This document shows, one piece after another, positions 9,296-18,138 of a DNA stretch of 64,000 nucleotides; position 1 is the first letter of the stretch; each line of letters starts with the position of its first letter. This stretch comes from Amycolatopsis australiensis (GTDB lineage: Bacteria; Actinomycetota; Actinomycetes; Mycobacteriales; Pseudonocardiaceae): positions 310,001 to 374,000 of the forward strand of contig NZ_FPJG01000006.1 in NCBI RefSeq assembly GCF_900119165.1, read 5' to 3'. The notes under the pieces are model-generated. The model worked only from the letters and a program-made list of their open reading frames with translations, did no database searches and was not told the DNA's origin. The position numbers were made by a program, and so were the translations under genes.

Positions 9296-9958
9296 ATGAC
9301 CCAGCCGCCCGACCCGCAGCAGCCGCAGTGGTGGCAGCCGCCGTCGAACCCGCCGGGCGCCCCGCCGGGCTGGCAGCCCGAGCAGCAGGCGACCGGCCCG
9401 CACGCCGGCCAGTGGCAGCAGCAGGCCGACCCGGGCTCGGGTTCCTACACGGGCCCGTGGAACCAGGGGGCGAGCGGGTCGTTCTCGGGGCCTTGGCAGC
9501 CGCAGCCGTCGTCGCCGTCCTCGCCGTCTTCGCCGCCCAGTGGTGGCTGGCCGGCCGCTCCGGGACAGCAGCAGTACGGCGGCGGGTTCCAGCCGGCCCA
9601 GTACGGCGGGCTAGGCGCGTTCCAGGCCGAGCCGGAGAAGAAGCCGAAGTCGACGAAGCCGTGGCTGATCGCGGGGGCGGCGGTACTGGTGGTGGTGCTC
9701 GGCGGCGGAGCGGCGTGGCTGCTGGGCGCGTTCCGCGGCGACGTCCTGGACCGGCAGTCCCTTCAGGACGGTGTGGTGAAGGTCCTGAACGAGAACTACG
9801 GCGAGCCGGACGTGAAGGACGCCCAGTGCCCGGCGAACGAAGCGGCCGAGAACGGCACGACGTTCGACTGCACGGTGAAGATCGGCGGCCAGGACAAGAA
9901 GGTGACGGTCCGGGTGCTCAACGACCGCCCGGAGTACGAGGTCGGCGCCCCACACTGA
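9296..9958 (+). CDS. DUF4333 domain membrane protein with Pro/Gln-rich N-terminus
   Basis: A 220-aa protein with three parts. The first ~120 residues form a Pro/Gln/Trp/Ser-rich cytoplasmic tail; one membrane helix follows (WLIAGAAVLVVVLGGGAAWLL, about 122-142); then a ~75-residue outside domain resembles DUF4333: a conserved helix (LQDGVVKVLNENYG), DAQCPANEAAENGTTFDCTV with two cysteines, and VTVRVLNDRPEYEVG. The function of DUF4333 is unknown; it is common in actinobacterial envelope proteins. It likely shares a transcript with the lipoprotein upstream. Confidence 0.85.
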   Translation: MTQPPDPQQPQWWQPPSNPPGAPPGWQPEQQATGPHAGQWQQQADPGSGSYTGPWNQGASGSFSGPWQPQPSSPSSPSSPPSGGWPAAPGQQQYGGGFQPAQYGGLGAFQAEPEKKPKSTKPWLIAGAAVLVVVLGGGAAWLLGAFRGDVLDRQSLQDGVVKVLNENYGEPDVKDAQCPANEAAENGTTFDCTVKIGGQDKKVTVRVLNDRPEYEVGAPH

Positions 9959-10011
9959 GTGCGCCCGGCCTGGGCCACGAGTCTCGGCGCCGATCACGCC
10001 GGTTTCCGGTG

Positions 10012-10375
10012 CTGCGCGCGAGTTCTGGCTCCGCCACGCCGGTTCTGGCCTCGCTCACGCGACTTCCGGATCACCGCACCAGTTCCGGCCCCGGCCACGC
10101 TAGTTCCGGCTCCGCCACGCCCGTTCCGGCCCCCGCACCGGTTCCAGCCCGCGGCCACGCCAGTTCCGGCTCCACCACGTGGGTCCCGGCAACGACCACC
10201 CACGTTCCGGATCACCGCACCAGTTCCGGCCCCCGGATCACACCAGTTCTGGTTACACCGCGCCGGTCCCGGGGCGACCACGCGGGTTCTGACCACACCG
10301 GGCCGGTCCGGGCCCGCTCACGCGAGGTCCGGGTTCCGCACCGGTTCCCGCCCCACCACGCCGGTTCCGGCGGCG
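10012..10375. repeat. Degenerate ~20-bp tandem repeat array between convergent genes
   Basis: About 17 imperfect units of roughly 20 bp run head to tail, with a consensus close to GTTCCGGCNCCGNCCACGCC (first clear unit near 10029, last near 10360). The G-T-T-C-C-G-G core recurs with variants GTTCTGG and GTCCCGG. The 503-bp stretch 9959-10461 holds this array and the terminator at its right end, with no convincing gene on either strand. It lies between the 3' ends of the DUF4333 gene and the esx pair. Confidence 0.8.
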
Positions 10376-10407
10376 GGGCCGCCAATTTCCTTCCCGTGCA
10401 ACAGAAA

Positions 10408-10442
10408 ACGGCGGGCCCCGCACCGGAGTGCGGGCCCGCCGT
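10408..10442 (-). terminator. Terminator after the esx pair
   Basis: A GC-rich hairpin (arms 10408-10423 and 10428-10442, one bulged C) lies about 20 bp past the stop of the downstream WXG100 gene. On the minus strand it ends in TTTT, so it should stop the esx transcript before the tandem repeat array. Confidence 0.8.
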
Positions 10443-10461
10443 GGTTTCCGGGGTCACCCGA

Positions 10462-10755
10462 TCAGAACAGGCCCTCGACGGCCTTGTCCGTGCTCTGGTA
10501 GCCGTCGGCGATCTGCGGCAGGGCGGCGGCGATCTGCGCCAGAACCTGCTTCAGGTCCTCGAACTTCTGGTCCCAGGTGCGCTGGGCCTGGTCGTACTGC
10601 TCCTTCGCGGCACCGGTCCAGGTGGTGACCAGCGGGCGGAGGTCGTCCTTCAGGCGGTCGAAGGCCTGCTGCAGCTCGTTGCCGGTGCTGTTGCAGTCCT
10701 CGGCGGCCGCGTGGATGGTGGCGTAATTGACGACAATGCCGGCGCCATCGGGCAT
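10462..10755 (-). CDS. esxT: WXG100 family protein, EsxT-like
   Basis: A 97-aa two-helix hairpin protein with the turn motif WTG (TTWTGAAKEQYDQAQ) in the middle, the hallmark of WXG100 secreted proteins. In position and pattern (LxxLWT..A..AYHAEQ in mycobacterial EsxT) it matches the ESX-4 pair member nearest rplM. It would be exported as a heterodimer with the adjacent EsxU-like protein. The symbol is assigned by synteny. The next gene upstream is 61 bp away. Confidence 0.9.
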   Translation of the reverse strand: MPDGAGIVVNYATIHAAAEDCNSTGNELQQAFDRLKDDLRPLVTTWTGAAKEQYDQAQRTWDQKFEDLKQVLAQIAAALPQIADGYQSTDKAVEGLF

Positions 10756-10816
10756 GATGTGCTCCTTCTGTGCTGCGAAAGTTTTGGTCGGGAAAAAGAA
10801 AGTCGGGGAACGGTGC

Positions 10817-11134
10817 TCAGCCGAGGGCCTCGAAGCCCTTGTTCAGGGCCGCGATCGTCTCCTGCTGCTGCTGCTCGGAACGCTCGTACTTCGAACCGGC
10901 CTCGCGGAGCAGGTCCGCGATGCGCTGCAGGGCCTGGTTCATCTGGCGGGCGTCGTCGTCGAAGCGCTGCATGACGTGGTCGAACGCCTTCTGGGCCTCA
11001 CCCTGCCAGCCGGCGCGGGTGGCCTCGATGCGGTCGCGCAGCGTCGCGAGGTTGCCGTCCATGCTGGTGCGGACCTCGGTCACGCGACCCTCGGCCTCGG
11101 TGAACTGCTGCGGTGTTCCCTGGAATCCAGCCAT
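10817..11134 (-). CDS. esxU: WXG100 family protein, EsxU-like
   Basis: A 105-aa WXG100 protein with the turn motif WQG (RAGWQGEAQKAFDHVMQRFDDD) and long flanking amphipathic helices; the C-terminal helix contains Y-E-R-S-E (near the YxxxD/E export signal form). It is the first gene of the pair; its product should bind the EsxT-like protein and be passed to EccC for export. Symbol by synteny with the mycobacterial ESX-4 locus. Confidence 0.9.
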   Translation of the reverse strand: MAGFQGTPQQFTEAEGRVTEVRTSMDGNLATLRDRIEATRAGWQGEAQKAFDHVMQRFDDDARQMNQALQRIADLLREAGSKYERSEQQQQETIAALNKGFEALG

Positions 11135-11385
11135 GCTGGAACCCCCTTCGTAAGAGTGGCCGGCCGTACCGGGTTCGTTCGTTGTACGGCCCTACGACGC
11201 AGACATTGCCATGACCGGTTCCCCCTTGTCGTGGTTTGCCCCCAAGTAGTTGCTTGAGTGAACGCCCGCCGCGGGAACCGGTCGCCGCACGTATTCCGCG
11301 GGGCCACCCGAGCGGCGATGCGCCACCCGAAAACGCGTTCTCCACCAGCGGAGTTAGCACACGCACAGCGATCTCCGGCCGATGG

Positions 11386-11721
11386 TCAGCCGTCGCGTTT
11401 CATGATTCGCATCTGGGAAAAGTCTTCGTCTTGGTCACCCGTCCGAGGGGCACGAACGGGAGGTTGCGAACGCGAAGGAACCTCGGGGACGCTCAGCCCG
11501 CGGGCCCGGCGGAACCGTTCGGCGGCCGCGCGCAACGTGCCGGGCGTCGGATCACCCGGCTTCTCGCCACGGCCGCCGCGTTTCAGGAGCTCCGCGTTCT
11601 CGCTGTGGTGACGCTGGTTCCGCGCCTTGGCGTTCCCGGCGACGCGGCGGGCGTGCGTCACCGCGTCCTGGCCGATCCGCCGGAAGGACGCCGCGGCGCT
11701 TTCGAACTCTTCGGACGGCAC
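11386..11721 (-). CDS. Small hypothetical protein in the ESX-4 locus
   Basis: A 111-aa, highly charged, Arg-rich protein without signal peptide or membrane segment. The first ~40 residues look helical (EEFESAAASFRRIGQDAVTHARRVAG) and could form a short WXG-like hairpin, but there is no WxG turn. It begins 16 bp after the Hsp70-type gene, so they are probably cotranscribed. I do not recognise the family. A 251-bp gap to the esx pair follows, presumably holding a promoter. Confidence 0.6.
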   Translation of the reverse strand: MPSEEFESAAASFRRIGQDAVTHARRVAGNAKARNQRHHSENAELLKRGGRGEKPGDPTPGTLRAAAERFRRARGLSVPEVPSRSQPPVRAPRTGDQDEDFSQMRIMKRDG

Positions 11722-11737
11722 CGCGTGCCCTCCTCTC

Positions 11738-13729
11738 TCAGTTGACGATGTCGACCGTGCGCACGGCCTGCGTGCAGGCCGCGGTGACCCGGTCGCGCAG
11801 CTGCGCCGTGGCGTACTGGCAGCCGACGTGGACCCGGATCCGCCCCTTCGCCACGACGTACCAGTCGACCTGGAGGTCGGGCCGGTCCGGCTTGCTCTCG
11901 TGGTAGCCGATCACGGTCCGGCCGGCGTAGGACAGGCTCGGGTTGACCGCGCTCCAGCGCTCGGGTTGCTCCTTCGCGCTGCGCTCCAGCTCGTCGACGA
12001 GCTTCTGCGGGTCGGCGGTCGCGTCGTAGTCCATCACGTACTCCTGCGCGACCAGCAGGTCGTTGCCGTCGCGGGACTCCTGCGGGTGGATGACCACCTG
12101 CCGGTCGGCGACCCGGTCGTCGGTCTGGACCCAGTCTTCGGGCGCGACGAACTTGAAGTCGTACTGCGAGAGCGTCCGGCCCGTCTCCGCCTGGGTGCCG
12201 GAGCGGTTGAACACCAGCACCCCGCCGACGACGAGCGCGGCCACGACGACCACCGCGACCGCGATGACACCCCAGAGCTTCCGGCGGCTCTTCGCGGCCG
12301 GTTCCGGGGCGGGCCGGACCGCGGGCGGCGAGGCGGGCTGCCCGGCCGGCGGCGTCCACGGACGGGCCGCCGGCTGGCCGTGGGGCGGTGAAGGCGGCGG
12401 TGCCGGGCGGTTCGCGTTCGGCGGCGGGCCGAACGACCCGGGCGGCGGCGTCCGCGGCGGGCTGGGGCGCGGAGCGACGTCACCGGGGCGGACGACCTCC
12501 GTGCGCTGGGCCGCCGGGCTGAGCGTGCCGCCCGGGACCGCGCCCAGCCGGGCCATCGCCTCGCCGGGCAGCGCCCCGGTGCGGTCCGGGTCCACCAGGA
12601 CCGCCCGCAGCGCGCCGCGCGCGACGACCGTCTCGGGCTGGTCGAGGCTCGTCGGCACGACGCCGGTGCGTTCGTGCACCAGCCGGGAGATCATCGGGAT
12701 CCGGCTCGACCCGCCGACCAGGAAGATGGCCGTGAGCTGCTTCGGCCGCAGGCCCGCGTCGGAGATCGCCGCGACGGTCAGCTCCACCGCGCGGCCCAGC
12801 GGGGCCGCGATCAGCCGTTCGAGGTCCTCGCGGGTGACGTGGGCGTCGGCGAACGGCGGCGGCATCGGCACGTCCGTGTAGGCGTGCCGCGACAACGTCT
12901 CCTTCGCGCCCCGCACGTCCTGGCGCAGCACCCGGCGACGGCGCCGGTCCACCAGCTCGCGCCCTTCGACCAGCTGCCGCCACGCGTCCGGGTCGGCCGC
13001 GGACACCAGCGAGCCGACGTGCTCCAGCAGCGCCTGGTCGATGTCCGCGCCGCCGAACGCCGGGTCGCCGCGGGTGGCGAGCACCTGGAAGCCGCCGCGC
13101 TGCGGGCGGCCGGCCCGGTCCCGCGCGGTCTCCGGCGGCAGCCGCCGCACCACGCTGACGTCGACCGTGCCGCCACCGAGGTCCAGCACGGCCAGCGCGT
13201 CGCCGGGACGGCCGCTGAACTCGACCGTGCGGTCGTTCGTCACGTCCTGCGGCGCGAACGTCGCCGCGTGGTACACCGCCGCCGCGACCGGCTCCGGTAC
13301 CAGCGCGACCTCGCGCGCCAGCCCGCCGGCCGCCTGCCGCAGCAGCCGGGTGCGGATCGCGCCCCAGTCCGCCGGGTGGGTCAGCACCAGCAGGTCGACC
13401 TCGGCGTCGCCGGCCAGGCGGCGTGCCTCGGCGACCGCCCGCGCCAGCACGGCGTGCACGACGTCGGTGACCCGCAGGACGTTCTCCCCGAGCAGCAGCT
13501 CGCCTTCGTCGATGCGCCGCTTCGGGTTCGGCTCGTACCGCGACGGGTCGACGGCCGCCTGCCGCTCGGCCTCCTGGCCGACGAACAGCGTGCCGTCCGC
13601 CGCCACGTACACCGCCGAGGACATCAGCGGCTGGCCGTCGATCACCACGACCTGCGGGTCGCGCCCGTTCACCGAGGCGACGACGCAGGTGCTCGATGTC
13701 CCGAAGTCCACCGCTACCCGGACCGTCAC
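11738..13729 (-). CDS. Hsp70-like ATPase fused to a T7SS-associated (Rv3446c-type) domain
   Basis: A 663-aa protein in four parts. Residues ~1-390 form an Hsp70/actin-fold ATPase: phosphate-1 loop VDFGTSSTCVV, phosphate-2 loop LDLGGGTVDVS, adenosine loop FLVGGSSRIPMI. A Pro-rich linker follows (~405-480), then one membrane helix (LWGVIAVAVVVVAALVVGGV) and an outside domain of ~150 residues resembling the C-terminal domain of Rv3446c-family T7SS-associated proteins (YDFKFVAPEDWVQ..., C-terminal CTQAVRTVDIV). The substrate-binding domain of true DnaK is absent. It lies between the esx pair and eccC, where Rv3446c sits in mycobacteria, so a role in energising or sensing secretion is plausible but unproven. 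Confidence 0.88.
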   Translation of the reverse strand: MTVRVAVDFGTSSTCVVASVNGRDPQVVVIDGQPLMSSAVYVAADGTLFVGQEAERQAAVDPSRYEPNPKRRIDEGELLLGENVLRVTDVVHAVLARAVAEARRLAGDAEVDLLVLTHPADWGAIRTRLLRQAAGGLAREVALVPEPVAAAVYHAATFAPQDVTNDRTVEFSGRPGDALAVLDLGGGTVDVSVVRRLPPETARDRAGRPQRGGFQVLATRGDPAFGGADIDQALLEHVGSLVSAADPDAWRQLVEGRELVDRRRRRVLRQDVRGAKETLSRHAYTDVPMPPPFADAHVTREDLERLIAAPLGRAVELTVAAISDAGLRPKQLTAIFLVGGSSRIPMISRLVHERTGVVPTSLDQPETVVARGALRAVLVDPDRTGALPGEAMARLGAVPGGTLSPAAQRTEVVRPGDVAPRPSPPRTPPPGSFGPPPNANRPAPPPSPPHGQPAARPWTPPAGQPASPPAVRPAPEPAAKSRRKLWGVIAVAVVVVAALVVGGVLVFNRSGTQAETGRTLSQYDFKFVAPEDWVQTDDRVADRQVVIHPQESRDGNDLLVAQEYVMDYDATADPQKLVDELERSAKEQPERWSAVNPSLSYAGRTVIGYHESKPDRPDLQVDWYVVAKGRIRVHVGCQYATAQLRDRVTAACTQAVRTVDIVN

Positions 13730-13841
13730 CAGCAGCTCCCGCAGTATTCGTCGCGATCCCCCGCACCCAGCCGAGCACGTCGGCGGGGCGCACTCCCGGG
13801 GAGGAACCTACCCTCCGCCGCGGCACGCCCCGCCGACGCGT

Positions 13842-16800
13842 TCAGTCGGGCTGGATCCACGAGACCTGGATGAGCTGCTTGCCGAACTTGCGGGTGAGCA
13901 TGTTGCCCCGGCCCGGCGGCATCGCGGACGGCTTGATGTTGCCGACCAGCGCGCCCTCGTCGCGCGAGCCGTTCATGACCATGCCCGGTGCCGCGATCTC
14001 CTTGAGCTTGCCGATGATCGGGTCGTACATGGCCTTGCTCGCGCCACCGGTGCGCCGGACGACGACCAGGTGCAGGCCGACGTCCTTGGCCTGGGGCAGG
14101 AAGTCCGACAGCTTCCGCAGCGGGTTGTTCGTCGAGGTGGCGACCAGGTCGTAGTCGTCGACCAGGATGAACAGCTCCGGGCCCTTCCACCAGGACCGCG
14201 TCTTCAGCTGCTCCTGCGTGACGTCCGGGCCGGGCAGGCGCCGGGTCATCGAGTTGAAGACGTCGCTGACCATGCTCTCCAGCTGCGCGGCCGAAACCGC
14301 GTACCCGAGCAGCGAGTCGCCCTGGATGAAGCCGAGCATCGTGCGCCGGTAGTCGACCAGCAGGATCAGCGCTTCCTTGGCCGTGTAGCGCTCCGAGATG
14401 CCCCGGGCGATCTGCCGCAGCAGGTTCGTCTTCCCCGACTCGCCGTCGGCGAAGGCGTAGAAGTGCGGCTCGGCGTTGAAGTCGAGGTAGATCGGCTGCA
14501 GGTCCTCCTCGTTGACGCCGATCGGGATCAGCTTGGAGTCGCGGTGGCTGTCGAGCTTGAGCACCTCTTCGTAGGTGATCAGCTCCGGCAGCAGGCGGAC
14601 CTGCGGCGCGACCCGGCCGCGCCACGCGCCCCGGATCTTCGCCACCGCGTCGGCGACGCCGGCCGCGATGGTCTCCGGGTCGCTGGACCCGTCGATCCGC
14701 GGCAGGCCGCCGAGCATGTGCAGCTTCTCCCGCGTCAGGCCACGGCCCGGCCGCCCCGCCGGGACGTTGACCGCGACGCGGCGGTCGATGTCCGACTCGG
14801 TCGGGTCACCGAGCCGCAGCTCGAACCGGGTGCCCAGCATGTCCTTGATCGCCGGGCGGATGTCGGCCCACCGGTTCGCCGCGATGATCACGTGCACGCC
14901 GTAGGACAGACCCTGCGTGGCGAGCCGGGTGATCGTCGTCTCCAGCTCCTCGAAGTCGTCGCGCAGCGCCCGCCAGTTGTCCACGACCAGGAACGCGTCG
15001 CCGAACGGGTCCTGCTCCGGCCGGATCTCGCCGCGGCGCTTGCGGTTGCGGAACTCGGTCATCGAGTCGATGCCCATCGCCCCGAACCGGCCTTCCCGCT
15101 CGGTGAGCAGGGTCGTCAGCTCGGCCACGATCCGGCGGGCCTTGTCCGGCTCGCGCCGGGCGACCGCGACGCCACCCACGTGCGGCAGGTCGGCCAGACC
15201 CGCCAGGGTGCCGCCACCGAGGTCGAGGCAGTAGAACTGCGCCTCTTCCGGGGTGTGGGTCAGCGCCATCGACATGATCAGCGTCCGCAGCATCGTCGAC
15301 TTGCCCGACTGCGGCCCGCCGACGATCACGCCGTGGCCCGCCGCGCCGGAGAAGTCGGCCCACAGCGGGTCGCGCCGCTGCTCGTACGGCCGGTCGATGA
15401 TGCCCAGCGGCACCTGCAGCCGCCCGTTGCCGAAGAAGCCGACCGGGGACAGGCCGCGGTCGTCGGTCGGGTTGAGGTTCGGCAGCAGCGTGTCGAGCGA
15501 GTTCGGGTCCTTCAGCGGCGGCAGCCACACCTCGTGCGCCGGCGGGCCCTGGCCCACCAGCCGCGAGACGATGACGTCCAGCTCGCTGGGCTCGACCGCC
15601 TCCTCGGACTGCGGCTGCTGGGCCACCGGCGCCTCGATCTGCTGCGGCTCCGGCTCCTTCGGCAGCTCGACGAAGTCCGGAACGAACAGCTGCGGCCGCT
15701 TGTCCGCGCGCACCACGGTCGCCGCCGGGCCCGCCGCCTTGATGCCGGCCGGCCGGTACGGGCCCGAGACGTAGGCCGCCTTGAACCGCACCAGCGTCGA
15801 GGTGTCGTACTTGAGGTAGCCACCACCGGGCACCGACGGCAGCTCGAACGCGTCCGGCACGCCGATCGCCGCACGGGACTCCGCCGCCGAGAACGTCTTG
15901 AGGCCGATCCGGTACGACAGGTGCGAGTCCAGCCCGCGCAGCTTGCCTTCCTCCAGGCGCTGGGACGCGAGCAGCATGTGCATCTGCAGCGACCGGCCCA
16001 GCCGGCCGATCGCGACGAACAGGTCGATGAAGTCCGGCTTCGCGCTCAGCAGCTCGGAAAACTCGTCACAGACGATGAACAACGCGGGCAGCGGGTCGAG
16101 GTCGGCGCCGTTCTCGCGGGCCTTCTCGTACTCCCAGACGTTCTTGAAGTTGCCGCCGTTCTTCAGCGCCTCCTGGCGCCGGTTCATCTCGCCGGCCAGC
16201 GCGTCCTTCATGCGGTCGACCAGCGTGACCTCGTCCGCGAGGTTCGTGATGACCGCCGAGACGTGCGGGGCCTTGTCCAGGCCAAGGAACGTCGCGCCAC
16301 CCTTGAAGTCGACGAGGACGAAGTTGAGCGTGCTCGACGAATGCGTCGCCAGCAGGCCCAGCACCAGGGTGCGCAGGAACTCCGACTTGCCGGAACCGGT
16401 CGCGCCGATGCAGAGGCCGTGCGGGCCCATGCCTTCGGCAGCCGCTTCCTTGATGTCCAGCTCGACCGGCTGGCCGTACTCGCCGACGCCGAACGGCACG
16501 CGGTAGCGGTCGCGGATCGGGCGGGGCCGCCACGCCTGCTGGACGTCGAAGGTCATCGGGTCGCCCGGGATGCCGAGCAGCTCCAGCAGTGACGGGTTGG
16601 ACAGCAGCGGCTCCTCGTCGCCGACGTCCTGCCCGCCCGCGCCACCGACGCGGTACGGCGAGATCAGCCGGGCCAGCGACTCCGTCTCGACCACGCTCAG
16701 CGTGTCCGGCCTGCCGAACCACTCGACACCGCCGGCGCTGCGCGCGCCCAGCCGCTCGGCCTCCACGACCAGCCGCAGGCCGCGGCGGGCGGCGAGGTTG

Positions 16801-17852
16801 CCGATGGAGTCGGACAGGTCGATCAGCGTGACGCCGACGAGCCCCTCTTCGAGGATGATCTGCTCTTCGCGGGTGACCTCGGCGTCGTCGATCACGATCA
16901 CGACGTGCGGCTGGTCCGGCGCCGGCGTGGCGTTGCGGGAGAACCGCTGGCGGTCACGCAGCTCCTCGTCGAGCCAGTTCTCGATCTGGGCCAGCGAACC
17001 GGCCATCATCCGCATCTGGCCGATGCCGTCCGACAACGTCGGGTGCTGGACGTGCGGCAGCCACTTCGCCCACTCCCACTCCTCCTTCGCCCGGCCCGCC
17101 GTGGCGACCGCGATCAGCACGTCGTCGGGGCTGTGGAAGGTGACCAGCTGGGCCAGCATCGCGCGGGTGAGGCCGCGGGTGAGCGCGCGGTCGCCCTGCA
17201 TGCTCACCGCGGCGAACCCGCGCAGGGTGATCTGGGTCGGCAGGTCCGGCACGATCGAGTGCGCGCGCACGAACCGGCGCAGCGCGAGGGTGGCGATCGG
17301 CTCCAGCTCGTCGACGGGCCCGGTCTGCGGCGGGACCAGCCGCGTGGCGAGGCGGTGCGAGCTGCGCCCGACGCGCAGGTGCAGGAAGTCCTGGTCGTTC
17401 TGGCGGCGTTCCCACATCCGGCGGCTGGCGGCCAGCGACCAGAGGGACTGGGGGTCGGGGTGGACCCATTCCAGGGCGGCTCGCTGGTCGACCATGGCTT
17501 CGCGGGCGCGGTCGCGCATCTGGCCCAGGTAACGCAGGTAGTCCTTGCGGTCCTCGTCCATCTCGGCGCGCTTGGCACCGCCGCCCTTGCCGCCGCCACC
17601 GGCCATCATCCCGAGCGTCCCGACGACCATCATGCCGCCCATGGCCATCATCATCGGGTTCCGGTTGCTGGCCTGGAACATGAAGACCATCATCCCGAGC
17701 GACGCGACGATCATGACGACCGGAAGCGCCTTCATGACGATGTTGCCGGGGATGACGCGGGGCACCTCGGGCGGCGGCTCGAGGTGCACCTCACCACCCG
17801 GCGGGCGCGGTGCCGCCAGCCGCGGCGACTTCTTGAACTGCAGCGTGCTCAT
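13842..17852 (-). CDS. eccC: T7SS ATPase EccC, ESX-4 type
   Basis: A 1336-aa FtsK/SpoIIIE-type motor of the T7SS inner-membrane complex. Two N-terminal membrane helices (~38-85) and a DUF-type stalk lead to three ATPase modules. Walker A motifs: GATGSGKS (~480), GGPQSGKS (~845), ADGESGKT (~1133); matching Walker B: LFIVCDEF, FLVVDNW, LFILVDDY. The second and third lack the canonical DE pair, as is usual in EccC. EccC recognises C-terminal signals of EsxA/B-type heterodimers. Start at the ATG at 17852 is backed by GAGGGG 7 nt upstream. Single-chain EccC (not split Ca/Cb) fits ESX-4. Divergent from eccD. Confidence 0.97.
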   Translation of the reverse strand: MSTLQFKKSPRLAAPRPPGGEVHLEPPPEVPRVIPGNIVMKALPVVMIVASLGMMVFMFQASNRNPMMMAMGGMMVVGTLGMMAGGGGKGGGAKRAEMDEDRKDYLRYLGQMRDRAREAMVDQRAALEWVHPDPQSLWSLAASRRMWERRQNDQDFLHLRVGRSSHRLATRLVPPQTGPVDELEPIATLALRRFVRAHSIVPDLPTQITLRGFAAVSMQGDRALTRGLTRAMLAQLVTFHSPDDVLIAVATAGRAKEEWEWAKWLPHVQHPTLSDGIGQMRMMAGSLAQIENWLDEELRDRQRFSRNATPAPDQPHVVIVIDDAEVTREEQIILEEGLVGVTLIDLSDSIGNLAARRGLRLVVEAERLGARSAGGVEWFGRPDTLSVVETESLARLISPYRVGGAGGQDVGDEEPLLSNPSLLELLGIPGDPMTFDVQQAWRPRPIRDRYRVPFGVGEYGQPVELDIKEAAAEGMGPHGLCIGATGSGKSEFLRTLVLGLLATHSSSTLNFVLVDFKGGATFLGLDKAPHVSAVITNLADEVTLVDRMKDALAGEMNRRQEALKNGGNFKNVWEYEKARENGADLDPLPALFIVCDEFSELLSAKPDFIDLFVAIGRLGRSLQMHMLLASQRLEEGKLRGLDSHLSYRIGLKTFSAAESRAAIGVPDAFELPSVPGGGYLKYDTSTLVRFKAAYVSGPYRPAGIKAAGPAATVVRADKRPQLFVPDFVELPKEPEPQQIEAPVAQQPQSEEAVEPSELDVIVSRLVGQGPPAHEVWLPPLKDPNSLDTLLPNLNPTDDRGLSPVGFFGNGRLQVPLGIIDRPYEQRRDPLWADFSGAAGHGVIVGGPQSGKSTMLRTLIMSMALTHTPEEAQFYCLDLGGGTLAGLADLPHVGGVAVARREPDKARRIVAELTTLLTEREGRFGAMGIDSMTEFRNRKRRGEIRPEQDPFGDAFLVVDNWRALRDDFEELETTITRLATQGLSYGVHVIIAANRWADIRPAIKDMLGTRFELRLGDPTESDIDRRVAVNVPAGRPGRGLTREKLHMLGGLPRIDGSSDPETIAAGVADAVAKIRGAWRGRVAPQVRLLPELITYEEVLKLDSHRDSKLIPIGVNEEDLQPIYLDFNAEPHFYAFADGESGKTNLLRQIARGISERYTAKEALILLVDYRRTMLGFIQGDSLLGYAVSAAQLESMVSDVFNSMTRRLPGPDVTQEQLKTRSWWKGPELFILVDDYDLVATSTNNPLRKLSDFLPQAKDVGLHLVVVRRTGGASKAMYDPIIGKLKEIAAPGMVMNGSRDEGALVGNIKPSAMPPGRGNMLTRKFGKQLIQVSWIQPD

Positions 17853-18138
17853 CGAAGGACCCCTCATTCAAACTCGACGATGGCGGCCACCGCGTGGTGC
17901 GCAAGGTGCGCGCAACAACCTATCGAACGCCGCGGGCGAATTCCGGCGGATGCCGGAACCCCTCGCTGGCGATGCCCCGCCCTCGTCCGGCGAGTGTACG
18001 GCCCGGCACCGACAGTAATCCGCGTTTCCGGGCGCCGACCTGCGGATGACGGTGAATTTCGGACGTTCCCTGATGACGGCGCCGTGGTTCGGTATAAGTT
18101 CCCCCGGGAGCAGTATCGACCGAGCGGGGGCAGTTGGA

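Noticed and set aside
10012..10375. CRISPR array
   Set aside because: Units abut without distinct spacers and are degenerate; no cas genes are present.
13041..16592. 1183-aa plus-strand frame opposite eccC and the Hsp70-like gene
   Set aside because: Arg/Asp/Leu/Val-rich composition typical of antisense frames in high-GC DNA; the minus strand has clear domains.
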